DNA of 64,000 nt from NCBI RefSeq assembly GCF_047663525.1, contig NC_092597.1, forward strand, positions 24,700,501 to 24,764,500. The letters are read 5' to 3'. The notes beneath the pieces are model-generated. The model was not told where the DNA came from and ran no database searches. It saw nothing but the letters and a program-made list of their open reading frames with translations. How positions within the stretch are numbered: the first letter of the stretch is position 1; every line of letters begins with the position of its first letter. Made by a program: the position numbers and the translations under genes. The stretch comes from Anas platyrhynchos. Taxonomy: Eukaryota > Chordata > Aves > Anseriformes > Anatidae. This document shows positions 47,701 to 60,721 of the stretch, in pieces.

Positions 47701-50499
47701 TACCTGCTCCCCCGTTCCTGGTGCCCCAGGGTAAGGGCAAGCTGCTGCCCTCCTGAGCCAGGACCAGCCGGGCAGTGACCATGCAGTGTCCCCATGGTCC
47801 CTGCACCAGGACAGCTCCCCAGAGCCCCCAGACCCCCACGTGCCCAAGGCAGCCCCGGGCTCTGTGCCCCACTGAGCCCTGTGGGCCAGGGGACACATCC
47901 TGCACTGCGGCTGTGCCCCAGCAGGGCAGGAGCAGCGTTCGGGGCAGAGGTGGTGCTCTGCGAGACGCCAGCACCGAGCGCTGCCTCCAGCACCTGCGTC
48001 CGTCCCTGCAGGGCGAGCGTGTTTATAAAAAGCTGCCGTGCGTGGATGAGCTGGCAGAAATAGCTGTGCGCAGCCATCTCCGCGCGGTGTAAGGGCTGAT
48101 CACCAGCTGTTCTGCAAGAGCACCCAAAATAGAGCCAGCGCCGTGCCGTCCCCAGGGAGACGGTCTGCATTTAGCCAAGCCCGGCGGCAGAGGCGAGGCT
48201 GCGCACCGTGTCCCCGCGTCCCCCAGCAGCCCCCACACCCAGGGTGGGCTGTACAGGGCTGGGGAGCCGCTGTGCCAGGAGGAGCCCCTACCCCAAGAGA
48301 TGTCCTGGGCTCTGACCAGGCACCCACTGCGTGCACTGCAGCTCCCCCCATGGCCCCAGAAGCACTCGGAGCTGTGGCCACCCCTTGCCACTCCGCATCC
48401 ATCCTGTGCTCACAGCTCTGGCCTCCCGGAGCAGCCCTGGAACAAGTGCACCAGAGACCACAGCAGCACCAGACACACCAGATGTCCCGTCAAAGGCCCT
48501 AAGCAGCTGACAGCAGGTCCCTCCTCCCAGGCCAGGCTCTAATTATAGCATCCAAAAGCTGCAATAAACTGACCAGAGCTGCCTGCTTGTCTGCAGCGAG
48601 GTGGCTGGAGCAGCCCAGCGAGCACCCAGCGGCTCTGCTGTCCTCTCCTGCGGCACAGCGCGTGCCCTGCCGTGCTGCCGGTGGCTTCACAGGGCGCAGG
48701 TGCCCACCCAGCCCCTCACCACAGCATCTCCATGGGCAGCACTCAGGGAGCACCTGGAGTGCCTGGGGGCAGGATCCTGCTGGGCTCGGCCCTCTCCTCT
48801 CCAACCCCAGCCCAGGCCCCAGACCTCCCCTCAGCACTTCCAGCTGAGCCCCCTGCTCTGCGCAGCCTGTCCCAGGGCCACATCCAGCCCCGGCACCAGA
48901 GTTTCAGCTCCCCCTGCAACCATCGCTGCCGGCCCCGTTGCCATGGCACCCCTGGGATGCTGGATGGAGGAGGCTGAAGCCAGAATCCGGCCTCAATCCC
49001 CTCTCTGGGACGACCCAGCCTCCCCCAGATGGCCCCTGGCAGCAGTTCCTGGACAGCCCCATGCTCGCTACCAGCAGCACGAAGCTGCAGGTTGAGCTGG
49101 CCCTGGCAGCTCGGGCACAGCTCTGCCCTCCCTCCCCTGCCAGCCCCCTGGGGGCTCTCGGACAGCACTGCTTGATCTGTGCGAGCAGAGAGCCATGAGC
49201 GAGCCACACTGATGCTCCCGCACCAGAGGTGACTTCAAAATGCTCAGCCCAGAAGGGTTAAAGCTGCGATGACAGAGCACTTTCCAGGCATCTCTACGAA
49301 ACCCTTGGTTCAGCCAAACCCCTTCGTGTTTGTGTTAAACCAGGGAAGGCGCAGGAAAATTCACAACTCTGCTGTGTAACCAACCACCCGTTTAACCCAC
49401 ATCTCCTGCTGGAGGCACACCTGTCTGTATGTCCCTTGTGCTCCCAGCCCGGTGACCTGGCACTGGGCACACGGTGCTGCTTACCTGGCCCCGAGCAGGT
49501 GGGTGCGGGCTGGAGCCCCCCGTGCCCCCCACCCCATCACCAGGGAGGGCACTGCAGCCCGAGGAGCTCGGGCATTACTCAGCAAATCGTTATGAATAAC
49601 TAATAGTGCTGAGAAAATGCAACCTGTGATAATGTGTGAACAGGGGAGGCACATCTCCATTAATCACTCGTTATGAATTATTCAACAAAACAGGAAGCAG
49701 GAGGCAAATGCTTGGTGTGGAAGCGGAGTGGGCTATGACGGACACTCGAGCCCCATCCATGGGGCATCCCTGGTGTGATCGGAGCGGTCTGGCCCATGCA
49801 CACAGCCCTGCCAGCACTACCCACACCCAGCCCCAACCCAAAACGCCCCGTGGGCAGCCCACCAGCAGCTCCTCAGGACTGGAAACCCATGTGCAGATGG
49901 AGCCAGCGTCACCACGCACCAGGACAGGGCTGGGCAAGAGTCCCGTGCAGACAGGGGGTGCCGGCTCCTCGGCTCTTGCTGCTGACACCTAACAAAGAGG
50001 AGAGCTACCGGGAGCAATAATTAGAGCCTGGGGGATGTCACACGTCACTCACCGTGTCTCACAGCCCTCTGTGCAGCACGGCCAGCTCTCCATGCAGCAG
50101 CCAATGCTACACGCTGGAAACGCAGCAGCCCCCTCCCTTTGAAGCAGCCCCCCCAAACCTCTCAGTGGAACCACTGTGGGGTGCGACCAGCCCAGGGCAC
50201 ACCACCACCAGGAGCTGGATGAGGCCACCAGCTCAGGCCCCTCCGCAGGGGCACCTTGCCCCAGGGGACAGCCTTGGTCTGTCACACACTGCCCTTATGC
50301 AGGAGCCCACTCCCATCACATCTGAGGTCCCAGCACCTCTTTCCCCCATTGTGGCTGTACCTTGCTGCCCTTAGCTCTGGAATCACCGGGGCAGGTGGGC
50401 GCCTTTCCTCTTGGTCCAGCCCGGGAGCTGCAGCGCTGCCATGGGGAGCAGAAGGGAGAACAAACCCACACTCCTGGGGAGAGTTCTCATCCTGCCAAG
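44721..50499. other. GC-rich non-coding interval
   Basis: AT-rich patches lie at 45895-45960 (with an A run), 46470-46620 and 49575-49690. The 22-bp direct repeat at 47598-47656 is listed separately. Long overlapping ORFs near 46.6-47.9 kb have no domain resemblance and are judged compositional. Confidence 0.5.
47598..47656. repeat. 22-bp direct repeat, two perfect copies
   Basis: A 22-bp unit starting GAAGCCACAAAAGG occurs at 47598-47619 and 47635-47656 with a 15-bp spacer. The spacer holds CTTTTGTG, the reverse complement of the CACAAAAG inside each unit, so the whole can fold. Confidence 0.9.
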
Positions 50500-50950
50500 G
50501 CAACTTCTGTGATTCTAAATCTGTTCTGCATGTAGAGCCTTGCTACAAATAATCTGCTGTGCGTGCATCTGTGAAAATGAATGGACAAACAGTTACATTT
50601 TCAGAGCTTATATGGGCAATTTAGCAAGTTACCGAGAAGTCTTTGCTTTACTTGATTTAATAAAGAAGCTGCCATAAAGTTTTCCTAAACGCTTGCTAAC
50701 GTAATAAGACCTACTTCATTTTTCTGCTGGCTCTGATTATTATTGTTATTATCATCTTTTACCAAAGAAGGCTACAATTTTAGGTTATATTTTAGTAATC
50801 ACAAGAGAATTTCCCTTAATGTTAATCTGGTTTCAGGGAGAGTGCTATAATAAATACCACTACAGGCAGCAGTAGCCTGCTAAATTACAGAGTCATGTGC
50901 AACGTTGTGTTTATCACGCATTTATGACCATTTTTCCCCACCTTGTAGCC
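50500..50950. other. AT-rich island upstream of the ANKRD34C CpG island
   Basis: A 450-bp low-GC block with TTTGCTTTACTTGATTTAATAAAG, ATTATTATTGTTATTATC and AATGTTAATCTGG about 350 bp before the CpG island. It has no gene-like frame. It could be a conserved regulatory element of ANKRD34C. Confidence 0.4.
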
Positions 50951-51259
50951 AATTACCTGTTTCTGCTGGGACTGCTCCTGAAGAGCCAAGCTTCTCAGCG
51001 GAGCAAGACGGGCTGGAGGCTGCAGGAAAGCGGTTCTCTGCCTGGATGAGATTCAAGGACTGGGGACTTCTGCCCCTGTGACTGCAGAGGGTCATGGCAG
51101 CTTCTAGCTGGACCCCAAGGGGAGGCACCACACGGCCTCTGGCTTCCCCCTGCAACACAGCACTCGGGCAGCCCCCTGCGCACACAGACCCCGGGGGCAC
51201 ATTTCTGTCAGGCGGAGCTCGGGGGGCTCAGCCCAACCCCGCCCCAGGCAGGTCCAGCC

Positions 51260-52350
51260 GTGGGCTCTGCCCCGTTTGCTCCTGGCTGCGCCTCCCCGAG
51301 CCCTGCCAGCCCCCATGGCTGGGGACAGCACAGCCCCCCCCGGGGAGCCCTCTCCCTGCTGGGCTGCCCTCAGTGTTGCCGGGCACCGTGGCACAGGCGG
51401 GGCAGAGCCGCGCACCCCTCCCGCAGCCCCCCCGGCGCTGTGCCCACGCGTGCCGGGACAGAGCCGCAGCCGGGGCACACGCACACCCCCGGGGACCCTC
51501 TCACGGCGCTGCCCGCATCGCCCCCACCCCGGGACGGGCGCACCCGGCGTGCGCACACGCCGACCCCCGGGGCTCCGCACCCGGCTGGGGGCACGCGGCC
51601 ACGCGCCTCGCCCACGGCCACGCGCGGAGGCGGCCGGCAGGACGCCCGCCCGTTCTCACCCCCCCCCCCGCCGCTCCCCGCAGCAAACCGGGGGCGGACG
51701 CGCCGCCCCCCGCCTCCTCCCCGCGCAGCCCCGGTGCGGCCGGGCACGGCCGGGAGCAGCGGGCACGGCGGCGGTGCCGCAGCCGCCCGGGGCGCACGGA
51801 GCGGGTGGGGGGCAGCGGGCGGCGGGGCCGGCCCCTCCCGGGGGGGCTCTGCCCGGTGCCCGCAGCACCGAGCGGCGCCGGGGGAGCCCCGCCGCGAGGG
51901 GAGGGAGGGGAAGGAGCCCCCCGCACCCCCGGTCCGTCCTGCTGGCCCCCGGGACGGCGGGAGGGGCCGAGGCACCGGCACGGGTCCCGCCGGCGGCCGG
52001 GACGAGGGGGATGGAGGTGAGAGCTGCGGGCACCCGGGGGGGGCTGGGGGCGCGGCACTTACCGGGCCGGGGCCGCGCATCCTCCGCCGGGGAGGCTCCG
52101 GGGACGGCCGGTGAGCTGCGGGCTGGCGGCCCCTGGGGGGCACCGGGTGGGCACGGCGGGAGGGCTGGAAGCTGCCGCCGGCTGCGCGGCCAGGGAGGGG
52201 CAGCGGGGGGGGGGGCTCGCAGGCGGCAGGGTCCCCGTGCCTCCGACGGTCCCGCGGGGCCGGGCGTTTGCTGCCCCTTCCAGCATTGCTCCGAGCCGCC
52301 ACTTGTGCCTCGTGCACGGAGCTCAGCGGGTCGCAGAGCTGCGGGTGCTG
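51260..52350 (+). promoter_or_regulatory. ANKRD34C: CpG island, probable ANKRD34C promoter and 5' UTR exon
   Basis: A dense CpG island 1.6-2.6 kb upstream of the ANKRD34C start codon. A good splice donor, ATGGAG|GTGAGA, lies at 52016/52017 on the plus strand. A matching acceptor, TTGCTTTCCCAG, ends at about 53862, just before the coding start. This supports a two-exon gene with a non-coding first exon, the arrangement I expect in this family. Long ORFs on both strands here reflect GC content. The cap site is not identifiable by eye. Confidence 0.6.
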
Positions 52351-53484
52351 CTCCTCCAGGAGGCACCCAGATCCTGGGCGGTGGCAGTGGGGCTGCACGC
52401 AGGAGCCTTGCCCAGCTGAATTTCCCGGAGCCAGCCCGTGCCAGGCAGTCAGGGAAGCACTTTCCAGAAGGGACCGTGCCCGTTGAGCCTCTTGAGCCAG
52501 TCCTGCTGTGAGTGGAGCTGCTCTCCTACAGCACTCTCCTGCACAAGCAGCTCACAGCACCACGAAGCAGCACAGGGTTGCAGACAGCATGACAGCGGCT
52601 GCTTAAAATTTCCTTCAGCGGTGAGGAAGCAAAGATCACAGCCTCAGCTCGAGAAGCCGCAGGAGATGCTCACAGCCTCCAGCAGGCTCTGCCTCGCAGC
52701 CTGAGGGACCTCTGAGACACAGCAGAAACCACACCAGCATCGGGACCGTTCTGATTTCTCTGGCACTCGAGGAAATCGGCTGCATCCAGGCAAACGCCAG
52801 CATGGCTGTTGGAGAAGTAGAGCTGGAAAAGAGCGAGGCAAGATGAGCTGAGAGTTGCATTGCCAGGGGCAGCAAGAGCAGAGCTGCTCCAGGAGGGGAG
52901 GCCAGCCGTCAGCAGCAGGCATCACGCAGCCAGGTGGGGAGAGCACATCAGCAGGGACAGGCTGGTGACAGGTCCCAGCAACACAGAGCAGCCGGCCAAG
53001 GCAAGGTGACAAATCAGACCACGAGGGAAAAACAATGAACAACCCCAGTCTGACAGGGCTGGATGCAGCCTTGGGCACCCACACACTCAAACCAGCCCCA
53101 AGCCTCTGGGCCTGCATTTAAATAGAGCTCCCAGCCCAGGCAGAGGCCGTGGGTGCACTCCCAGGTGAGGCTGGTCAGGGCAATTGGGGCTGATTGGGGC
53201 GCTGAGGGCACACGCCTAAAGCAGAGTAAGGCCGGAGACCCTGTGCCTGGTGGGGCTGCTTGGAAAAATACCATAAATCCTAACATTAGATTACTGAGAG
53301 TGGATTGATGTCATAAAGTAACAGCCTTGTAGGGTGTGAGAAGGCTGGGCCGATGCATCTCCCAGCTGCCACAAAGCCGCTCGTTCTCTCCAGGAGGTCC
53401 CAGAGCAGGAGAGGCTTTTCCTCCTGCTGCAGTCCCCCTTGCACCCCAGCAACCGCAGCAGGAGACGCTGCACATAAAGCCAGG
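52351..53484. other. Presumed ANKRD34C 5' intron, unique sequence
   Basis: Sequence of moderate GC between the CpG island and the CR1 fragment. I see no exon-like feature in it on either strand. Confidence 0.45.
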
Positions 53485-53720
53485 GAATCACAGCACTGTT
53501 TGGGTTGGAAGGGACCTTAAAGATCATCCAATTCCAGCCCCCTACCACAGGCAGGGACACCTCCCACCAGCCCAGGCTGCCCCCCTGCCCCATCCAGCCT
53601 GGCCCCAAACACCTCCAGGGATGGGGCATCCACAGCTCCCCTGGGCAGCCTGTGCCAGCGCCTCAGCGCTCTTGTGGGAAAAAATTCCTTTATCGTATCT
53701 AATCTGAATCTCTTTTGATC
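53485..53720 (-). mobile_element. CR1 LINE 3'-end fragment
   Basis: The plus strand reads as the reverse complement of a CR1 tail: TTTGGGTTGGAAGGGACCTT, AAAGATCATCCAATTCC, CAGGGATGGGGCATCCACA, GGGCAGCCTGTGCCAG and TATCTAATCTGAATCTC appear in the standard order. The element is therefore on the minus strand, with its 3' end at about 53485 (AATCACAG, a degenerate form of the terminal repeat) and 5' truncation at about 53720, followed by a G(11) run. It is only about 235 bp long, as most CR1 copies are. It lies in the presumed ANKRD34C intron, about 140 bp before the acceptor. Confidence 0.95.
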
Positions 53721-53895
53721 TGGGAAAATGCATGGGGGGGGGGGCAGCCACGGGAGGCAGAGCAGCGCTGGGAGCGCGGCACCCAGGGGAGGGAGGCAGG
53801 GCTGGGGCGAGGGCCGTGGCGGAGGCGCCAGCCTCACCTCTCCATCCCGGTTGCTTTCCCAGCTGCCGGCTGACGCTGCCGTTCCCTGCCAGTGA

Positions 53896-55482
<1,587 letters not shown>

Positions 55483-56830
55483 CCGGGTCACGGTCGATTT
55501 CCCATAAAATTTACTAAATATGTGCTCTCTGTAGAAACATAAATGATGGTTCCTGAACAGAGCGGCCGTGGGGCAGTGCTGGCAGCCCTGGGTGTTCAGC
55601 CCCGTGCCCAGGGGCTGAGCGAGGAGGGTCTCGTGCTGCTTCCCAGAGCTGCCGAGAGCCAGGAGTCGCAGGCGGCAAGGAATCGAGCCCAAGCATCTGA
55701 AGCATCTGTCATGTACTGATAACTCATTTCTGGACTTTCCCCCAAGAGTAACTATCTGAGAAATCCGATCCCAGAACATCTCAGATGCAGAGTCAGGCTT
55801 CACACAAAGGCTCCTGGCTGCAGTTTATTTATTCCTGATTATTTATGATCCGTTTTTCTTCCATCCCACTCATTCTAATACAGAAACCGGTCTGGGAGCC
55901 CCACGCCAGGGAGCCGGGGGCTGATGTATTTGTGAAGTGCCTACCAGGAAGGAGCTTAATGCTGCAAGAGGTTGGAAGAGCAGAAATAACCCTCCTTAGC
56001 AATTGAATGTATTTTTACCCTCACTGTGCCGGAGAAGGGAGACAATTCCTGCCTCAGAGATTTCCGAGCACTTTGAAACGCCGGAGGCTGAGCTAAATCT
56101 GTTGCTGGTGCAACCCAGAGTCTTCAGCGGGCCTGCCACCAGGACGGATTTGCCTCAGCATCTTGAGAGCCACCAAGGCGCAGGGGCAGTTCCCACCACA
56201 CTGAGCAACTCCGAGCACTGACGTCCCAGCTTGTCCCTGCGGGAAGCTTCCCCCAGGGGAGCGCAGGGGCCAAGGATGGCACGTGGCGAGCACCAGGGCT
56301 TTGTGCCGGCCGCAGGCAGCCACAGCCAGGACGCCCCCCTCCTGCCAACCCCACTGCCACCATGGTCCTTTGGGGTGAAGCGGACGCAGGGACACGGCTC
56401 CGCATGCCGGGCTGGGGCACGATTGTGTCGCCACCTCCACCCCATGGGACGAGCTGGTTCCTTACCCGGGGCATTAGCGGTCCTTCTCCGGGCTGTTGCA
56501 AAACTTTGCACAGGTCCTGCACACAGCAGCGTCGTGTTCTGGTTCTATCTGCACAAGAATGTTCCCCGAAAGTGCATTTTAGATTTAAATATGCTATTTA
56601 GAGCAAAGGTGGGCTTGTATTTTTACAGCCTTAAAGTTTACACTTTCTGTCTGTCAAATGTCTTACGGATTGAATTCCAGGCGTGTTTTACCTATATCAA
56701 TGAAGTTTGTCTTATATTTTAGGCTGTGGAATTTTAAATCCCGTAGCCTTCGTTTCTAAATATCCTGATGTTTTGTGGTGTGTTTGTTTTTTTTTTTTTT
56801 TTTTTAAAAGTACTATTTAATGTCATTTGC
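55483..56830 (+). other. ANKRD34C: Probable ANKRD34C 3' UTR
   Basis: The sequence after the stop becomes progressively AT-rich and ends in a T-rich, GT-rich stretch at 56760-56810, before the TMED3 CpG island. No canonical AATAAA occurs on the plus strand here, so the polyadenylation point is not fixed. Open frames in this block show no homology. Confidence 0.4.
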
Positions 56831-56849
56831 CGCTGGTCTGAAACAATGA

Positions 56850-57276
56850 AACAATGGTGCCTGCAAACCGCAGCTCAGCCGTTCCGAGCGTCCTGCATTC
56901 CCATTCCGTGCGCTGCAACCGGGCGGGTACCCCCGGGCGCATCCAGGGCCCCGAGGCGCGGTGCGGGGCTGGCTCCGGGTGCGGGCTGGGGCTGCCCGTG
57001 CCGCCGCTCGCTCGGCACCAGCGCTGCCCCTGCCCCGCGGCCGGTCCTCGCCCTTCCCCTTCTCCCCCCACGGAGCCCCCCGGAGCCCCCCCGATCCCCG
57101 CGGAGCCGCCGCCTCCCGTCCGGAAGAGCGCCGGGGCCGGGGCCGGGCCGGAGCCGCTGCCACGTCAGGGCTGGGCGGCCCGCGGGCGGAGCGGGGCCGG
57201 GAGCGGGAGCGGGGCTGGGAGCGGTGCGGGGTGCTGTGGGGTGCTGCGGGGCCGGGAGCGGGGCGCAGCGGGCAGG
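56850..57276 (+). promoter_or_regulatory. TMED3: CpG-island promoter and 5' UTR of TMED3
   Basis: A CpG-rich segment with repeated GGGAGCGGGGC-type GC boxes (57190-57265) leads directly into the TMED3 start codon. No TATA box is obvious, as expected for a housekeeping gene. Confidence 0.65.
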
Positions 57277-57417
57277 ATGCGGGGCTGGGCGCTGGCCCTG
57301 CTGCTGGGCGCGCTGCGGGCGGGCGGCACCGAGCTCACCTTCGAGCTGCCCGACAGCGACAAGCACTGCTTCCACCAGGACATGGAGCGCGGCATCAAGT
57401 TCACGCTGGACTACCAG
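57277..57417 (+). CDS. TMED3: TMED3 coding exon 1 (residues 1-47)
   Basis: Encodes the signal peptide and the start of the GOLD domain ([20 protein letters not shown]). The ATG at 57277 has A at -3. The donor is CAG|GTACTG, phase 0. Confidence 0.95.
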
Positions 57418-58769
57418 GTACTGCCCCGGCACCCTGCCCCGGGACCCTGTCCCTACCCTGCCCCTACCCATCTCCCCCTGTCCCCATCCCTGCCCATGTC
57501 CCTGCCCGCATCCCTCCGAGCCCCAGCCAGGGCTGTCCCCGCACCTCTCCCGTGCACCCCCTGCTCCCCCTGCACCACTCTGAGAGCTATTCCCTGCCCT
57601 GAGCCCTGCCCAGCACTGCCCACCCCACAGCTGCTTAGCATGGGATGGACCCGTGGGGGCTGCAGCAGCCCCCAGAGCAGTGGCAGGGGCTGTCCCCCTG
57701 CCCAGGTGCCCCACCTGAGCCCTGGGCACCGTGGGGCAGAACCTCCCTGGGCCTGGGCCCCCACCTGCAGTGGGCAGCCGTGGGCATGGTGCCTGTGCTG
57801 CTGAGGGCATGGCCATGCTATGGGCACGTGGCAGGACAGCGCTGCTCCGTGTGGGGCGCAGGGAGCCTCTGGAGGTTCGGCAGGTGCCACCAGCATCTCC
57901 TTGCGCAGGTGATCACCGGAGGGCACTACGATGTGGACTGCTACGTGGAGGACCCCAACGGCAGGACGATCTACAGGGAGACCAAGAAGCAGTATGACAG
58001 TTTCCCACACCACACCGAAGTCAAGGGCATCTACACCTTCTGCTTCAGCAACGAGTTCTCCACCTTCTCCCACAAAACCGTCTACTTCAACCTGCAGGTG
58101 GGCGACGAGCCGCCCATCCTGCCCGACATGAGCAGCCGCGTCACCGCCTTGACACAGGTGCGTTGCGCAACGTGGCTGCTTCTGGCGGCAGGAGGACGGT
58201 GCTGCTGCAGCTCCTGCTGGTGGCTAAACGGCACAGCCCCGCAGGACCGGGGTCGCCCCCTTCCCCTCTGCCAAATGCAGAAGTGCCAACTGCCAGCCAA
58301 CCGCCCCTGCGGTGTGCCAGCCACATCCCCCTCCTGCTGGCACGAGCACAGCTGCTGTGCCGGCTGAGCAGGGCTCTCTGTTGTGCCCTGCAGCTCCAGG
58401 CAGGCTCCGGGGCAGGGGCTGGCAGAGACCTGGCTGTGCAGGGAACCACTGCCTGTCCCCGCTGCCCGAGCACGGTCCTTGGGCTGGGCTGTGTGGGGCC
58501 TCGCAAGCAACAGCGTGTGCTTGTCCCCCCAGATGGAGTCTGCCTGCGTCACCATCCACGAGGCTCTGAACGCGGTGATAGACTCCCAGACCCACTACCG
58601 GCTGCGGGAAGCGCAGGACCGGAGCAGAGCCGAAGACCTCAACGGCCGGGTCTCCTACTGGTCGGTGGGGGAAACCCTCATCCTCTTTGTGGTCAGCATT
58701 GGGCAAGTGATGCTGCTCAAAAGTTTCTTCACCGAGAAGAGACCAGGCGGCGGCGGAGCTGGCACCTAA
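57277..58769 (+). CDS. TMED3: TMED3 coding region (p24 family cargo receptor), three exons
   Basis: TMED3 is a p24-gamma family type I membrane protein that cycles between ER and Golgi in COPI and COPII vesicles and helps sort cargo. Joining 57277-57417, 57909-58157 and 58533-58769 gives 208 residues, near the human length of 217. Order: signal peptide (about 1-18), GOLD domain (about 20-108) with the paired cysteines C31 and C92, a coiled region (about 130-170), a transmembrane helix (about 173-193, [16 protein letters not shown]), and a short cytosolic tail with the FF pair at 195-196. Both introns are phase 0 with GT-AG borders and are only 491 and 375 bp long. The tail ends in a glycine-rich stretch instead of the ending I remember for mammals. 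The gene lies downstream of ANKRD34C in the same orientation. Confidence 0.95.
57909..58157 (+). CDS. TMED3: TMED3 coding exon 2 (residues 48-130)
   Basis: Encodes the rest of the GOLD domain ([16 protein letters not shown] to SSRVTALTQ). The acceptor is TTGCGCAG, the donor CAG|GTGCGT, phase 0 at both ends. Confidence 0.95.
58533..58769 (+). CDS. TMED3: TMED3 coding exon 3 (residues 131-208, stop)
   Basis: Begins after the acceptor TTGTCCCCCCAG. Encodes the coiled region, the transmembrane helix and the cytosolic tail, ending with TAA at 58767-58769. Confidence 0.95.
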   Translation: MESACVTIHEALNAVIDSQTHYRLREAQDRSRAEDLNGRVSYWSVGETLILFVVSIGQVMLLKSFFTEKRPGGGGAGT

Positions 58770-59815
58770 TGCCGAAGCTGTGCCCATGCCCAAACTGCAG
58801 GACGGGGGGGCAGGAGGGAGCGGGCAGACAGCGTTCCCCTGGGTCACGCTTGACCGCTGCTTTTCACAGGGTGCTGCCGTGGGGACGTGGCTGGGGACGG
58901 AGCAGAGGTTGGTGATGTGACTGCTGAGCCGGATGGAGAACGGCCACCCGAGCACCAGCCCCCCCACGTGAACCCCACCAGCAGCACCTCCCGCTTTGCT
59001 GCCGCCCCCCCTGCCCGCTGCCCCTCCGTGCCCTGCCCCGCTCCCCGGCTCTCCCAGGGCTTTGAGGCTCTCCAGGGCTCCCGTGTCCATGCCAGGTGTG
59101 ACCGCTGGGTGCAGGCACAAGGCCACGGGCACCCAGCAGAGCGCAGGGCAGGGAGCTGTGCCCCCAGCAGAGTCCCCAGCACCCCCCTCCCGCAGCCCCC
59201 CGTGCTGCCCAGGGGCTGCAGTATCCATGCGATGCGGGCGGAGCGGCTGCGTGCGCACAGCTCCCCTCTGTGTCTGCAGCGGGCAGCTTTCCCCTGGAGC
59301 ACGCTGCAGCACTGCCCGAGGCTGGGAGCAGGGTCCCAGCAGACCCTGGCTGGCTCAAAAAGGGGAGGTGAGGTCTCAGCAGGGGCTTTCTGCTCGGTTA
59401 TTTCATTTGCTTTCATGGTTCTCGCGGCACAGCATTTCCCAGGCCCTTTTCTGCCACATGCACGGGCAGTGTACGCCACAGAAAACATTTGTGTCCTTAC
59501 ACAAGTCCATGTCGGGGACTTGTGCTGAGACCCACACCCCCTCCCCTTCCCAGCCACCTTGCAGAGGCTGTCGGGGGGCAAGTTGGGTGGGTTCATTGCA
59601 TTGTGAGGCAGCAGGGGTGGGCACAGCTCTGCTTTGTCCCAGCCAAGGAAGCCCCCAGCAGCCCTGCTCCCTGCAGCCCCCAGCAGCAGTGGGGCTGGCT
59701 GCAGCACCCAGCCGTCCCCAGCCCCTCCAGCAGCTCCTGCCGGACCCATGGGAGATCAGCACCACTGTCGTTCCCCTTTGCCACTTCATAATAAACCATG
59801 CGACTGTGCTTCCTG
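58770..59815 (+). other. TMED3: TMED3 3' UTR
   Basis: GC-rich non-coding sequence from the stop codon to the AATAAA signal. The frames on both strands within it are not gene-like. The exact cleavage point is inferred as about 10-25 nt after the signal. Confidence 0.65.
59790..59795 (+). terminator. TMED3: Polyadenylation signal AATAAA of TMED3
   Basis: Canonical hexamer in ATAATAAACC, about 1.0 kb after the TMED3 stop and on the same strand. It is the first canonical signal I find after the stop. Confidence 0.7.
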
Positions 59816-60460
59816 CTGCTGTTTCTGGGCACTGCTCCCACGTCCTGGCACTCACGGCCACCGTCCCTGCCTGCACAGGCTGGGCCAGCAACAACTCCAG
59901 GACCTGGTGGATGTGCTCCCAGCACAGGTCCGGGTGTCAGACTGGGGGGGACCTGCCAGCCCTGTGCCGGGATCTGCCAGCAGCCCCCACCCTCACAGAG
60001 GCCCCAGGCACAGCTCGCACCGGGGGCTGTAGCTGCAGCCCTTACCCCACGGGAGCGAGGCAGCACAGCCACATCTCCAGGCATCCCTTGCCCCGGCGGC
60101 TGCGCTGGCCTTGGAGCTGAGCCGCAGAGCCGGGAGCTGCTGGGCTCCCGTGCCTCGCAACGCCCTTGGGCAGGAGCCCAGCTCCCGTTCCCAGCAGCGG
60201 GCACAAGGCTGGGGCTCTGCCTGGGGCGAGCAGCTCCCAGCAGCTGCAGGGGGAGCAGCACCAGCCCCGTCCCACCCGCAGACATCCCTGAAGCTGCCCC
60301 CCATCAGCGGGGGTGTCCCCAGGGGCTCTGCTGTGGGGACAGGAGCAGCTCCAGGCCAGGTGCCCTTGGGGATAGCAGCGGGGGTCCCTGCACAGCCCAG
60401 CCCCAGCCCCATGACCCAGCAGCCCCAGCACAGCCCGAGCTGGGCATGGAGGCAGGCAGC
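59816..60460. other. Spacer between convergent TMED3 and GNRHR
   Basis: About 650 bp of GC-rich DNA between the two facing polyadenylation signals. I recognise nothing in it. Confidence 0.5.
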
Positions 60461-60482
60461 ACACGAGTTGGCCACGGGGAGC

Positions 60483-60488
60483 TTTATT
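60483..60488 (-). terminator. GNRHR: Polyadenylation signal AATAAA of GNRHR
   Basis: The plus strand reads TTTATT, giving AATAAA on the minus strand 234 bp after the receptor stop codon. It implies a very short 3' UTR (about 60460-60721). Confidence 0.75.
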
Positions 60489-60721
60489 GCTGCGTCCTGC
60501 CCCAGCACAAGGCTTAACGGGCACAGGGAGGGCAGAGGAGACCTGGGTGCCCTCGTGCCCACCTGGCCACAGGACCAGCTCTGCCCCACCGCTTGCAGAG
60601 GTGCTTTGGGGCACAGGAGCAGAGCTGCAGAGCCCCCATCACTTGTGCTCGCTGTTGTGCCATCGCGGGTCCCCTGTCCGGAGCCCCCTGGGGATCTGCG
60701 CAGCACCAGGACAGCCCCGGC

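Noticed and set aside
51276-52511. 411-residue plus-strand ORF, with long minus-strand ORFs opposite
   Set aside because: All frames are open because the CpG island has few stop codons. The translations are Pro/Arg/Gly/Ala-rich with no domain.
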